Shown: piece by piece, positions 1 to 11,468 of the stretch
Numbering within the stretch: position 1 is the stretch's first letter
How the letters are laid out: each line of letters opens with the position of its first letter
NCBI GenBank assembly: GCA_001969505.1
Contig: LSSK01001679.1
Span: 1 to 36,554 of the forward strand
DNA length: 36,554 nt
From: Zancudomyces culisetae
Lineage: Eukaryota; Kickxellomycota; Harpellomycetes; Harpellales; Legeriomycetaceae
Reading direction: 5' to 3'
Made by a program: the position numbers and the translations under genes
Notes under the pieces: generated by a model
What the model saw: the letters and a program-made list of their open reading frames with translations, nothing else
Database searches by the model: none
Told to the model about the DNA's origin: nothing

Positions 1-35
1 TTTTTTCTTTTTTCTTTTTTCTTTTTTCTTTTTTC
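1..35. repeat. Polypyrimidine heptamer tandem repeat
   Basis: Five back-to-back copies of TTTTTTC open the window. It is a simple-sequence tract cut by the window edge. It lies next to a possible 3' splice site region for a minus-strand gene, but no function is shown. Confidence 0.85.
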
Positions 36-121
36 AAAATTGAGAAATCCCAAAAAGGAAAGTGAACTTATTATGTAACATTATTCGCTACGCATTGGTA
101 AACCTCATTGCGACCCCTTAC

Positions 122-244
122 CCAAGGAATTACAAATGATACGCTTCACATGCCATTTTATCCATTTCATTGACCATGCCTCTGGTTGAGTATGTCCACC
201 AAGTCTCCATTTAACTCGTTCCTCACAACCCTTCATTGTTTCTT
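122..244 (-). CDS. Possible internal exon of a gene leaving the left edge
   Basis: Unassigned. On the minus strand an AG acceptor (246-245) after a T-rich stretch is followed by 123 nt open in one frame, ending at a good donor, G|GTAAGG (121-116). The translation is unusually rich in Trp, Lys and Arg for this AT-rich DNA; it includes the stretches EERVKWRLGG and EAWSMKWIKWHVKRI. A local ATG at 236-234 could instead be a start codon. The next exon would lie beyond base 1, and no convincing upstream exon was found between 245 and 900. I do not recognise the family. It could be chance, but composition and splice signals both favour an exon. Confidence 0.3.
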
Positions 245-1811
245 CTGTTTGCAAAGATAAATACAGCATGCATTTTTTATCATTTTTTTGTTTTTGGGAT
301 CAGGTAACTAGCCACTATCAAGCTTATAAGAGCGCATTATTAATTTTCGCCTTTTGCTAGCAGTTTTTAAATGGGTTAATTGATAGTCATCAGCAGAAAT
401 TGGCACTAAATTATATCATTCGACCATTGCTCACCAATTAGTTGCTTAGTCTGACTTGCCTTTTTCAAGTTACATAAGGTTTTAGAGTGGTACTTCCTAG
501 TTTAATCGCTAAAATAATAACATTCGATGTTATTCACAAAAAGTTTGTCACAACTATATAGGCGAAATAAAGTTAACTTTTTTTTTGAATGGTAACTTTT
601 ACAAAAGAGCAAATCTATTTTATTGAAGGACAGTGACAAGCTGGTCTGACCATCTCTAATGAAAAATAATGCTTAGCTTTTAGGAGAAATTAAAGTAACT
701 CGGTACATAGCACCATCCAGCTACTTCCAGGTCTGAGTGCATGTTTTATTTGAGCTTGGAATAGCACCACCAAGCCGTAATTCTTGCACTTATGTTTACT
801 AGCATTTGGTGATAAAGTTTGCGTAACAAAATTTATAATGATGACTCTTAATAAAAGAATCGAGATTCCTTCTTATATTATATTTTCCAATTTAGGCTTT
901 TTCTAGTAATTGACGAGAAAAACAATAACTGTACCCATTGAACCTATAAGTCATGCTTTTCCAAGAGAAAAACATAAAGGGAACAGATAATAACTGTAGG
1001 TCGCACAGAGACCGCCTTATTTCACAATCTATCTGCAAAGTAATACATGCCATATTGACTCCTAGAATAAATGGATGAACACTAGTATTTTGCACAAGGA
1101 ATATTTTTGAAGAACAAAACGTGTTTTATGACTATGCGCTTATTAGTGGATGAATAGAATAAAAATTTACAATCACATTTATTAATATGATGGTACAACT
1201 TAGCAAACTATGTTGTGTAGATGAACTTTAATTCAAATATACACAGCTACAGATTAATTTAGAGCATAAACCATTTTGCAGATAATTTGATATGTGAAAA
1301 TTATAAAGCGTCATAGTACTTGTAGCAAATGAATAGTGAGGTTTACACATATTACTGTTTTGCCTATGAGCTGTTGGATCCATGTTTTTTTGTCCGAGCT
1401 TGTTGGTTTTGATTTTGTGTGGTGCTAGAGCCTTCAAATTTTATACTGCACATGTTACCACAAAGAAAACTGAAAATAGCTAATTGTAATATCGCTGTAT
1501 TAAAATTTTACTGGTCGTTCCGTATACCTTCTACCCACAACTTTATACTAAACGGGTTATTATGTAGATCATTTCTTTGCCACTTTCATCTCCAATTTCC
1601 GAGGTATACAATTTAAAACTTTAATTTCCCAAAAAAAGTTAAAAATATGTCTAAACAAGTATTATATAAAAATATTTATAGGGTCTATTTTAATGTACTT
1701 GATTCATATAGATACCAAATTATTCTATTAACAGCAATATCAAAACTAAAATAAAAAATCTATAAAAGTAGTTATATGACTATATAATAGTCAACTTAAA
1801 ATTTTCTTGTG
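245..1811. other. Intergenic, no supported gene
   Basis: AT-rich DNA with only short ORFs of 60-70 codons starting at non-ATG or poorly placed codons. A few exon-like scraps exist (for example minus strand near 480-520), but none links in frame to a neighbour. Nothing else is seen up to the tRNA gene. Confidence 0.5.
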
Positions 1812-1882
1812 GCGTTAGTAGTATAGCGGTAGAATAGTTGCCTTCCAAGCAATTGGCCCGGGTTCGACTCCCGGCTGACGCA
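1812..1882 (+). tRNA. tRNA-Gly (anticodon UCC)
   Basis: Complete 71-nt cloverleaf without intron. The acceptor stem pairs 1812-1818 (GCGTTAG) with 1875-1881 (CTGACGC), with one G:U pair and discriminator A at 1882. The anticodon stem is 1837-1841 with 1849-1853, and the loop CTTCCAA puts TCC at 1844-1846, reading GGA codons. The T arm carries GGTTCGACTCC. A run of T about 10 nt downstream serves as the Pol III terminator. The gene is followed by a sequence shared with the region downstream of the tRNA at 35608. Confidence 0.95.
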
Positions 1883-1959
1883 TAACTTTTAGCTTTTTTT
1901 TTTGTTTATTCATGAATATTCTAATTTGTTGTGAATGCTATTTTTTCAGTTTGTAGTAT

Positions 1960-2400
1960 AATAATGACTACAATAATGTCTATTGTAGTATAACGGCTAC
2001 ATACTTTTTGCTAGCGAATCAATTACGATTCCTCAGCAATGTTAACTACCAATGAGCGCAAGGCGGAATCAATAATAATAACGATCTAGGATGATAAAGT
2101 GTTAAAACGAGAGCGGACAACGAAAAGAGACATCTTAGCCTTTCTTAACAGAATTAATTTACATATACGTTTATAAACATATTAGATACAATTAGTACTT
2201 AATAACTAATATAGTTTACATAGTGTTTATCTATTATTATCAATAATAAATAAAAGTAGTTTCAAACATTGATAATCGTTAAACAGGACTAATTAATTGA
2301 TCTAAGGCCTGAGTATAGCTGAGATACACAGTGCTATACCAAAAAATTCAATCACCTTAGCTGAAAGAATATATCAGATTAATTATAACATCTATATAAC
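1960..2400. mobile_element. tRNA-linked element copy A (degenerate, no ORF)
   Basis: This stretch starts about 80 nt after tRNA-Gly and shares ordered blocks with the DNA after tRNA-Leu at 35608: the identical 18-mer TTTTTGCTAGCGAATCAA (2005-2022 and 35733-35750), TCAATAATAA, GAGTATAGCTGA (2311-2322 and 35987-35998) followed by the complementary GCTATAC arm, and TCAGATT. Order and rough spacing are kept (306 against 254 nt between the first and third blocks). Placement beside Pol III genes is typical of yeast retrotransposon LTRs, so a decayed solo LTR is the likeliest explanation. Boundaries and target-site duplications are not clear. No coding remnant of the copy B ORF is seen. Confidence 0.45.
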
Positions 2401-2737
2401 ACGTAAATTAATTTCTTCTAAAACTGCTATTGCTGTTTTCTCTGGTATCCAAAACTCTTTATATTTAACTGATCATTCTAATTTTCCACACCCTCTTAAT
2501 ATAGAACTCTTCTTATTATCGAGTATCTAGAACTGACTAGGTAGTTATCCTCTGAGCTGAGTCACATTTGATTCAATATCAAGGTATAGTTTTCGTTTTA
2601 ATTTTGTTTGGTCTTTTTACATTGGTTATTAGCATTTAAATTGAAAAATAATTTTTGAACTATTTATTACAAGAACAAGCATGAATTATAAAATACTTGG
2701 AATAATCAACTAGTTTCAAAATATACAAGAAAAGACC

Positions 2738-3178
2738 ATGTCTTTTAAAAAGAGTACGAGTGTTTTGAGAATAAACAAGAATACCGGAATAAATCTTACA
2801 TACTACATCAAGGCGCGGGATGAGGATTGGTTCAACGATTCTATATATCAAAAAGTCTTAGTGGCAATTGGGTCGCGAATTTCGAATCACCTTAACTATT
2901 GCGTAGAGAATAACAGTGTCAGCGAGATCGAGATTATCAGAGCAAATGAATTTCAAGTGGCACTGAATGCTTTTATTCCAAAGTTCTCAGCAAAACAGAG
3001 CATGTTACTTTTTCCTGATCGCCCGCTAAAAGGCGAGAGGCGACATAGTGATGCAACCTGTCGTTTTACCAATTTAAATTTGTTGATCCAGGAAATTGTA
3101 CTTGTAATTGTTCCTAACAATCCAAATGCACCTTTAACCATTAAGGATTCTTTTGTACAGACATTTATACAAACATAA
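2738..3178 (+). CDS. Unassigned protein, probably first exon of a spliced gene
   Basis: An ATG-started ORF of 146 codons, much longer than chance allows here, with balanced composition (ARDEDWFND, FPDRPLKGERRHSDATC). I do not recognise the family; no signal peptide or membrane segment is visible. The reading to the stop at 3178 may not be the true end. A donor GTACAG lies at TTT|GTACAG near the 3' end, and an acceptor near 3270 opens a phase-compatible exon (AAAGCG to TTATCA) that ends at GTAAAA. That second exon would encode about 19 residues beginning KAIYSKHHF. Further exon-like frames follow up to about 3800. The gene lies downstream of element copy A but shows no similarity to the ORF of copy B. 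Confidence 0.45.
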   Translation: MSFKKSTSVLRINKNTGINLTYYIKARDEDWFNDSIYQKVLVAIGSRISNHLNYCVENNSVSEIEIIRANEFQVALNAFIPKFSAKQSMLLFPDRPLKGERRHSDATCRFTNLNLLIQEIVLVIVPNNPNAPLTIKDSFVQTFIQT

Positions 3179-4654
3179 AAAACCAGTGTACATTTGTGAG
3201 GCCTATTTGAGCTGCTTCAAGAGTGGTTACTATTTTCTTTTTTTATATTCGTCATTTTTTTTGTCACTAGAAAGCGATATATTCTAAGCACCATTTTGCA
3301 GTTCATTTATCAAAAAATGTTTATTTATCAGTAAAATAGAATTATTATATATTTTTTTGTTTAGCTGCCGAATCTAGTTTAGACATATCTGTAGTTAAAT
3401 TATGATTTATAGTAGGCCTTGTAAAAGCACTTGGGGGTATGTCATGAACATGACTGGAAGACCGGAAAGTGATGTCATTCTATTACCATTTCCTGACATC
3501 TCTATTAAAAACCATCGACATATAGGGTAGGGTCGATAGCAAAATGTATAGTTTATACTTGCGATTGATGCTTCATAAAAACTTAAATAACACCATTCTA
3601 GGTACATTACCACCTTCAAGTTATGCTCCTCAGCACTGGCTAAACAAAAGTGTTGTATTTACAACGAGTTGTGGTTTGCAAGCATACTTTATTTGTTTGA
3701 AATTAATCTCACTTTAACACATCTAGTAGTATCTGCAAACTCACTTGACAAAGCATGCCAAGTTGATGAGTTGGCCAAACTCCTTTTATTTTTAATACAT
3801 TAAATGGCGCAGATCAGTGCTAGAGTACACCTTTGCCTCAAAGAAACTAGTCTAGGAATTATTTGCATAATTTACGAAAAAAATAACTGAGTGGGGGGAG
3901 GAGCAGGGCAAGGAAGTTCAACAACTCGGTTATTTAATTACAGCATGGCAATTAAGATAGGTTTAAATTTTTGATGCTAGCCAATAAACGTAAACTAATT
4001 ACAAAAAAAAGGATTGTGTAGATAAATTTTAGCCCAAGTTGTGTATGTTTATTTTCGTTTACTGAAACAACAATTAGCCAATTGCTTATTTTGTTTTACT
4101 AGGAAAACAAATGCAGAAAGTTTCCAGAAATCGAGGCTAAAATTAACTAAAGAAAGGAAAGGTTCGAGAACTTGTATAAATAGTTTCAGGGAATTGTATT
4201 TTGGATTTTAGAAGCTTGTGAGGAAAAATATTGTGTTGTATATCCTTTCAAATATTTTTATTCAACATATCAAATACAACTCAATAGCTACGCACATATA
4301 TCTTTGGCGAGATTATACACAAAGTCAGCTTTTCCACACAACATACCGAGTAATCAGCAAAAAAACTTAACTGGAGCTTTTACCTGCAGCGTTGTATATA
4401 CTGTATGTACTTTTTACTATCTTATTACACTCCTATTACAATTATTTTCTCACTTTTTTATTCTTATAACCGACTTGAATTATTTCTAAAGTGATTTATA
4501 TTCTAGTCTACTTACTTTAAAGGAGAAAGCTAATTTTTCCGTAAATATTTTACTTTAACTGTTTAGGAAAAAAAAACATATACAGGGCAGAGCTGAAGCT
4601 TTAACTTACATACCATTCGATACAATCCAGAAATCCAACAAAAAAAGGCCAAAA
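3179..4654. other. Intergenic or unresolved exons
   Basis: Between 3413 and 3803 both strands hold unusually open frames. On the plus strand, 3414-3532 (includes STWGYVMNMTGRPESD) is followed by 3599-3803 after an AG at 3597-3598. On the minus strand 3660-3407 is open. They cannot all be real. The plus-strand pieces could be later exons of the 2738 gene, but the phase does not close with the donors I can see. From about 3810 to 4654 nothing coding is supported; this is the probable promoter of the DnaJ gene. Confidence 0.3.
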
Positions 4655-6307
4655 ATGAAGTTAACTACATTTGTAACCACAGTATTTTTCACATTTAACC
4701 TGGAGTTTGCAGCCAAGATTAGAGGAGATGAGGCACCCAGCAAAGAAGATGCAAAGTTATATTTTCAACAAGGGGATGAAAGCTTTTCCTCAGGAAAATT
4801 GACAGAGGCTATCAAGGCGTACTCAAAGGGAATCGAGATTGACGGAAGCGAATACGTGTGGTACTACAAAAGAGCACTGGCTTATACTCAGAAAAACGAC
4901 GTTACACATGCATTGGAAGATTGTGCAAAAGTTATAGAAATGAAACCTTCTTTTGAAATGGCATATGAGCAACGGGGACAACTGTATTTAAAGAGGGGTG
5001 ATATCAAGGAGGCCAAGGAGGAAATATCACAGCTTGAAAAAATAAACAAGCAAAACAAGGCCATTAGAGAACTGAGGCGAAATGCGAATGCAGGCGAGGG
5101 TTTTGTAAAAAAGACAAAGAGAGATGTGGAGAAAAAGGATTACAAAGAGTGTATTAAAGTAGCAACAGAGGCATTGAAGATAATGCCACTTCACGCGACG
5201 CTCAGAGCGCTCAGAGCAGACTGTTACCTTGAAGAAGGGCAGGTGTTTGAAGGAGTGAATGACTACATTCGTTTATTGGGTCTTCGGATAGGGGTCAGCG
5301 ACAAAGAGAAGGCAAAGGAGTATCTGAGAATCAGTCACCTTCAATTATACTATTTAGATCTACCAGCTAAAGCGGTGGAGATGATCAAGACATGTCTTAA
5401 CCAAGATCCAGACAACAAAATGTGTCTCAAGCAATTCAAAAAAATTAAAAAAATGCACAGGAAACTCGATGAAATCGATAAGGAGTACCAAAAGAAAAAA
5501 TTCAATACACTCTTCAAGATACTCGAGACTCCAGCAGATAGCTCTTCCGGTTTTATTAAAACCATAAAGGAAAGCCTAAGCGAAAGCAACAAAGATTTTG
5601 GGTTCTCAGAGAGCTTGAAATCAAGATTGATAGGAAGACTTGAGAAAATTGCTGCAAAGAGTGCAAACCATCTTAAAAAACGTACCCAAGCCTTGGCGCT
5701 TGCTAAAAGAGGTTTGGAGCATATTCCAGAAGATATCGAGCTTTTACTGGTCAAGGCAGAAGCCTTGATAGGGTTGGGAACAGAGGATGATTTGAATTTA
5801 GCCACACAAACGCTTAGCCATGCTAAAAAATCCAACGAAAATAATTCTTCCGACAGTCGGAAGGAGGAGTTTGATGGAAAAATTAGAAATCTGGAGCAGG
5901 ATCTGCACAAGGCCAAAAGAGAACTGAAAAAACGAGATTACTACAAAATTCTTGGTGTTTCCAAAGATGCAACCCAAAGTGAGATCAAAAAGTCATATAG
6001 AAAGCTGGCCAAAATCCATCACCCAGATCGACACAAGGGTGAAGAAAAAACTGCTGCTGAGGCCAAGATGGCTGAGATAAATCTAGCTTATGGTGTTTTG
6101 GGCAATGAGGAAGAGAGAGCCAAATACGACAATGGATTTGACCCCAATAACCCAGAAGATGGACAGATGCACCAGCATCCACACCAACACCCAGGTGGCT
6201 TCCAATTTGATTTTGGTAATTTCCAGGACCAATTCTTTGGTCATAAGCGAAGAGGAGGGTTTAAGAACAATTTTGGCGAGCAGTTCACCTTTAACTTCAA
6301 TTTCTAA
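4655..6307 (+). CDS. P58IPK-type (DNAJC3-like) ER co-chaperone: TPR array plus J domain
   Basis: Intronless, 550 residues. By family, this is a luminal ER co-chaperone that binds unfolded clients through TPRs and stimulates the Hsp70 BiP/Kar2 through its J domain. An N-terminal hydrophobic signal (about residues 4-20) is followed by helical repeats from about residue 34 (AKLYFQQGDESFSSGKLTEA, then further TPR pairs) to about 420. A J domain spans about 427-495 (RDYYKILGVSKDATQSEIKK) with the catalytic HPD at 456-458. The tail is rich in Gly, Phe, His and Asn, with no HDEL-like retrieval signal. The layout matches animal DNAJC3 (about 500 residues), which Saccharomyces lacks as a direct orthologue. 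CTG codon 451 (6005-6007) falls on the invariant Leu of YRKLA, supporting CTG as Leu. The start is the first ATG, preceded by an A-rich leader. Confidence 0.9.
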   Translation: MKLTTFVTTVFFTFNLEFAAKIRGDEAPSKEDAKLYFQQGDESFSSGKLTEAIKAYSKGIEIDGSEYVWYYKRALAYTQKNDVTHALEDCAKVIEMKPSFEMAYEQRGQLYLKRGDIKEAKEEISQLEKINKQNKAIRELRRNANAGEGFVKKTKRDVEKKDYKECIKVATEALKIMPLHATLRALRADCYLEEGQVFEGVNDYIRLLGLRIGVSDKEKAKEYLRISHLQLYYLDLPAKAVEMIKTCLNQDPDNKMCLKQFKKIKKMHRKLDEIDKEYQKKKFNTLFKILETPADSSSGFIKTIKESLSESNKDFGFSESLKSRLIGRLEKIAAKSANHLKKRTQALALAKRGLEHIPEDIELLLVKAEALIGLGTEDDLNLATQTLSHAKKSNENNSSDSRKEEFDGKIRNLEQDLHKAKRELKKRDYYKILGVSKDATQSEIKKSYRKLAKIHHPDRHKGEEKTAAEAKMAEINLAYGVLGNEEERAKYDNGFDPNNPEDGQMHQHPHQHPGGFQFDFGNFQDQFFGHKRRGGFKNNFGEQFTFNFNF

Positions 6308-7174
6308 TGATCATTTTGGTTCACTAGGTCCACTATTGTAATTTATTTTATACGAGACTACACCTTTTTAAAAATAAAATAATATTTATAGCAACTATCC
6401 ATGTCCACCCCCCCCCCCTTTAAAAAAGTATATGCGTTTTATAATATGAGTGAGATTTTAGGCTCAGATAAAGTTTTGACTTGAGTATACTTTGAAATAT
6501 TGAAATAATTATACCTGTCTTTATTATCCTACATCAAGTCAATATCCTCATTCACTTTATTATCTTTTTTCCGACTTCTTGACGAGTTTAGCGCTCAGGC
6601 AGGAAAGTATGACAGATAAAATGCTACATTTCCTCCCTTCCCCCACACACACAAAATTTTTGCTTGGACCTAGCTTTTAACGTAAAAGCGAAAAATATAT
6701 CCAAATTTGCACTACAAAAAAACCCCGGGTTGGGTGTTACAGTCTATCAAGCCAGCATTCAAGCATACAGTTACACTAATCTCAAGTTTTTGAAATAAGT
6801 TTGCATTTTTTGTTAAGTGTTCAAAATATCTCCACACCTTGGGCTGTCACAAATGCTTGCATTTCTCTTATAAAAAAACACAGGATTGGAAACCCAAGTG
6901 ATCTCCTCCCCCCAAAAAAATCACACCTACTATTTCTTCTTGGGAAGAAGGATGGAGACACCTTAGTAGCCCTCCTTTATATTTCTCCAGCTTTATGCGT
7001 TTTAAAAAAACGGGATAAACTTTGCAAACACTAGCAAGTTTAATGAATAGTGGTATTTTATGAGGTAAAAGCGATTTTCAATATATAAAATTATTTATAG
7101 TACCTAAAGCTAACAATTCAAGCTGAAAAAAGAGACTTGTAGAGGATGATATTGTGTCAAACATAAAAAAAATT
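6308..7174. other. Intergenic region with an 11-C homopolymer
   Basis: 3' flank of the DnaJ gene and of the convergent ARF6-type gene. It holds a run of 11 C at about 6408-6418. On the minus strand a short exon-like frame between an AG and GTAGGT (about 6990-6930, includes YKGGLLRCLHPSSQEE) is too isolated to call. No other gene is seen. Confidence 0.45.
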
Positions 7175-7968
<794 letters not shown>

Positions 7969-10418
7969 TTTTTATATGTACTATTTTCGATTGAATTGAT
8001 TTTATATTGAATAATTGTTTACATGCAAAAGATCTAGCAATTTTATTCATTGACATGGGTATGATTCGATATCTTTGACCGGTTCGAATTTTTTCATTGT
8101 CGATGGATAAACATTTGCTAGAGTAGTACTGGAGATTTAAATATCCAAATAATTGTTATACAATAAAAAAAGAAAAGTACCTGTTGCTTTTTTGTTTGAT
8201 TTTGATTTTGAATAGAGTAGATCTGTTCAAAATGTTAAAACGATATTCGATTTTCAGGGGAAGGGGGTGCGTATATAAGAAAAAGAATGGATATGCGGTG
8301 ATGTTCAAAGCGTCGGTTTAAGATTGTTATCCCAGCCTTTGTCGGTCAAAATAGCTAAAATGTAATTAAGGTAAGAATATGTAAAAGGTATACAATATTA
8401 TCAGCATCAAAGCCTGCTATTTATTTTGTTTAATATTCAAAAAAAAAAAAAAACTAATCTCATAATAATATCATAAAGTGAATTTTTTTATAGCTTTTTA
8501 CAAATTTGTTTATGTTTAGCATGCTCATTTGCCGTTTTATTTCATTACTTTTCTTTTTCCTTTTCCTCACCTTGCAAAGAAACGAATAGTTGTATTTAAT
8601 GGACATCAAGAATTGCCGGAAAATAAAAAAGAAAATATAACAAAAAGTCAGAGTAATGAAGACAATCAAGAGGGAAAAACGAGGAAATGGACTAATAGTT
8701 TTGGTAATACTGAGCCAATGCTTATACAATGGGTGATTTGGGTGATGCCAATCAATTTAAAATGATTTGCTGAAATCTATTTGTATTAGATAAGAAATAA
8801 TGTATACATCCTGAATTTAATAAACTCATCGTGACATAAAAAAAAAAGAAAAGGCTGAATTTACAAAATATAGGTTTGACAGCAATAAGAAATTTGTTTA
8901 CCTTTATGGAGGACATAGCCTTTTTTTGGATAAAAATGGGGGTGCTTTAATTTTCAAGCAATGATAAACCGAAGTGAGGTAAATTCGTAAGGCAAAGCAA
9001 TAAAGTAATATAACTGATTTTGAATTTGCTGCAATTAAACAGTTACATTTTATGGTACATAGTTGATAATAAAAGAAAAATGGAAAGAAAAAATAGAAAG
9101 GCAAACGTTATTGATTAGGATGGGCGAGCCCAAACTAAATTTGTGGGTGCTGGAGCAGGGGAGGAAATGGGATGTGATGCGGCTTTGTAAAAGCGAGCGA
9201 ATATCCGCAACATAATAGTTGCTCAGATTACGTTTGTAGAGTTAAAAATACCTGTCATAAACTTGTTGGGCTTGGAGAAATTAAAGGCTAAAATAAAAAT
9301 GACGACCCGCCAAATTTTCCGCTCTGCATGTTTTAAAACTTTTATGGCAATATACATCAAATCAAAGCAGAAAAAATTCTGAATGGGTAACTTGGAATGT
9401 GTATTATAAAATCAGGGCTTAATAATGACAAGTAGCACAAGAGTATTCGCAAACATGTATTCCCGGTAAAGTTATACAGGCTTGAAGTAGAGAGGTGTTT
9501 TTTGGTCTCTATAGGCAAATGAATATTTAGATGTATGGGTATGGGTATGGGTTTAAGGTTGGCTAAAAACTATGCTAGATCTTGTACCAAGTTGATTAAT
9601 AAGCTCCTTTACTTGTGTAATATTTCGTATCCATATGCATTCTCTTGTACAATTCTTAACTTTTTGTACTGGGTTAAAATGATCTGATTGTAAATTCCAT
9701 AAATAAAACGTAGCATTTCATGAGTGAATATAAATAGCTATTTAGGAGATTATGCTTAGCAAAAGTTGGCATATATAAATATGTATTGTAATCCATAAAG
9801 GAATTTAGGGGTTTGTTTTTTTTTGTATGGGGAAGATCTGCCAAATTACAGAAAATGGTATTCAAATGTAACCCAAGTGAATCTTTTAGAGGGTTGGGGA
9901 TTACTGGTTTATTGTTTATTTCCAGATACAAAAACACTTTGTATGAGTAAAAATAAAATAAAAAGTTAGTATCGTGTCTAGTAGCAGAGATTGCAGATCT
10001 ATTTACCTAGGTAGTATGATCGTATTATACATTATGACTATTACATATCTATTCCAAAGTTCTTACAATAAAGCTAGAAATGTTTATTTGTGATGTACTG
10101 TGTTCGCCTGTGGTTTTACTAAAATGATCAGTGAAGATATAAATGAACTTTAATATCTAAAAAACGTTATAACAGACACGTGGCAATCATAGAATTCACC
10201 AGCAAACATGTCTAATGAACGGAAACCTTATTGTATGAAATGAGACAGAAAATGGGCAGAGACAAAAGTGTGATATCAGATGACCAGGATCTTTATAGCA
10301 TCAAAGGTAACATGATGCATCTAAGGCAAAGTCATACCTGAATCCTGTGGGCTGTTCATTTGCCAATTGCTTTTATTTTCAAGATATTAACTGAAAAAGA
10401 AAACAGCACAAAAAAATA
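7969..10418. other. Long intergenic region, possible unresolved small exons
   Basis: Mostly AT-rich with no supported gene. Three stretches look exon-like. Plus 8577-8763, after a strong polypyrimidine tract and AAAG, is open for 62 codons (includes GKTRKWTNSFGNTEPML). Plus 9120-9215 is a 31-codon ATG frame with high GC (MGEPKLNLWVLEQGRKWDVM). Plus 9300-9383 is a 27-codon ATG frame. None links to a second exon I can defend. A GGGTAT-like triplet repeat lies at 9534-9551. Confidence 0.35.
9534..9551 (+). repeat. Three TATGGG units
   Basis: Three direct copies of TATGGG give a G-rich strand within AT-rich intergenic DNA. It is a short simple repeat; three G3 tracts are one short of an intramolecular quadruplex. 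Confidence 0.7.
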
Positions 10419-11157
10419 TTATACTGTGGCAATGCAGTCTATTTCAACCTTGGCACCTTTTGGGAGGTTAACAACCTGATATGCCACTCGTGCAGGATAT
10501 GGTTTGGTGAAATGCTTTGCATATTCCTCGTTCATCGCAGGCCATTCGTTAATGTCAGTCAACAACACTGTAGTTTTAACAACTTTGTCCATACTAGATC
10601 CCGCCGCCTCTAATATCTCCTTGACATTTTCCAAGACGATTTTCTAGCGCATAAAAATACAGAATCTCAGTATTACCAATGTTAGGGCCAAAACAAAATG
10701 AGTCTCAACGTTGGTATCAATGAAAAAAAAGTGATATAAGGACAGGCAAAAACCTACCGTTTGCAATGTAATATCACCATTAACAAATTCATTCGTCTTG
10801 GAGTCTACGGGTAATTGCCCTGAAACGTAAACTGTTCCACCCGAAACGATAGCTCTCGCTAACATACACATGAGATAATGAATTTTCTTTTTAGCAAGTT
10901 TTCAACCTATTTTCATTCGTTAAATGAGATAAATGAATAAAACATAGCCAAAAAGTATTACAGTAGGGTCCTATTGTTGCGGGAGCATCCTTCAAAACTA
11001 CTTCGGTAATCTTTGAATATTTTCTTTGCTGTGGAATCCCTGTTACAACGGGAGCGGCCAAATTATGCAAAGCTAAATGGGCTGATTTTACCACCAAGGG
11101 TTGACTGGAATTAAAAAAGTTTTTGGTATACCTGTTTGCAATCCTTGCTATTGTCAC
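10419..11157 (-). CDS. MMF1: Mitochondrial RidA family protein (MMF1-like), 3 exons
   Basis: Spliced product of 173 residues; exons 11157-10962, 10858-10758 and 10643-10419. Donors are GTAATA and GTAGGT; acceptors are TTAG and CTAG. RidA proteins hydrolyse reactive enamine/imine intermediates of PLP enzymes such as threonine dehydratase; the mitochondrial form protects branched-chain amino acid synthesis and mtDNA. About 50 N-terminal residues are rich in Arg, Lys, Ser and Ala and poor in acidic residues, a clear presequence (IANRYTKNFF...). The RidA core follows: APATIGPYS, VYVSGQLPVD, KVVKTTVLLTDINEW, then PARVAYQVVNLPKGAKVEID with the substrate-carboxylate Arg. The Ser of GPYS is created across the first exon junction, which supports the splice model. 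Divergent from TIM9. Confidence 0.93.
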
Positions 11158-11468
11158 TATTTTTTATTTGTACATATATATAGAATGGTATATGGATGAT
11201 TTGGATATAAATGGTATCTGGATAATGTCTTGTACCTCTCATTTTGTTATGTTTTAGCGCTTTTTTTTGGTTTTGGTTTTGGTTTTGGTTTTGGATAATG
11301 TAAATTAAAACAGTAGTTTGTTTTGGAAAATTGATGTAAATCCAAAATCATCCATTAATCCCCCCTCCCAGCTCCTTAAAAATGATGAAAATTAAATAAA
11401 AATCTTGTTCACATTAAATCAAGTATTTCAACCTTTGTAGAACACACCGATTTACAACAAAGATCAAG
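11158..11468. promoter_or_regulatory. Shared promoter between MMF1 and TIM9 with a TTTTGG repeat
   Basis: The 311 bp between two divergent start codons of mitochondrial-protein genes. It contains five perfect TTTTGG units at 11265-11294, giving five GG tracts on the plus strand, plus a C-rich stretch near 11361. No certain TATA element was assigned; AT-rich stretches occur near both ends (for example 11170-11180). Co-regulation is an inference from the arrangement. Confidence 0.5.
11265..11294 (+). repeat. (TTTTGG)5 tandem repeat
   Basis: Five uninterrupted TTTTGG hexamers lie in the MMF1-TIM9 divergent promoter, preceded by extra T residues. The unit is telomere-like in form but the tract is far too short to be a telomere. 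It could form a two-tetrad G-quadruplex or bind a GT-rich-site factor. Confidence 0.85.

Noticed and set aside
5350-5916. 188-codon minus-strand ORF
   Set aside because: It lies fully antisense inside the DnaJ gene TPR region and is Ser/Leu-rich from complementing Lys/Glu codons.
9534-9551. Telomere-like sequence
   Set aside because: Only three hexamers in the middle of a gene-bearing region; far too short.
10191-10383. Exon-like frame on the minus strand after RidA (MNSPQDS then a 35-codon frame)
   Set aside because: It lies in the RidA 3' region, its phases close only with arbitrary splice choices, and the plus strand is equally open.
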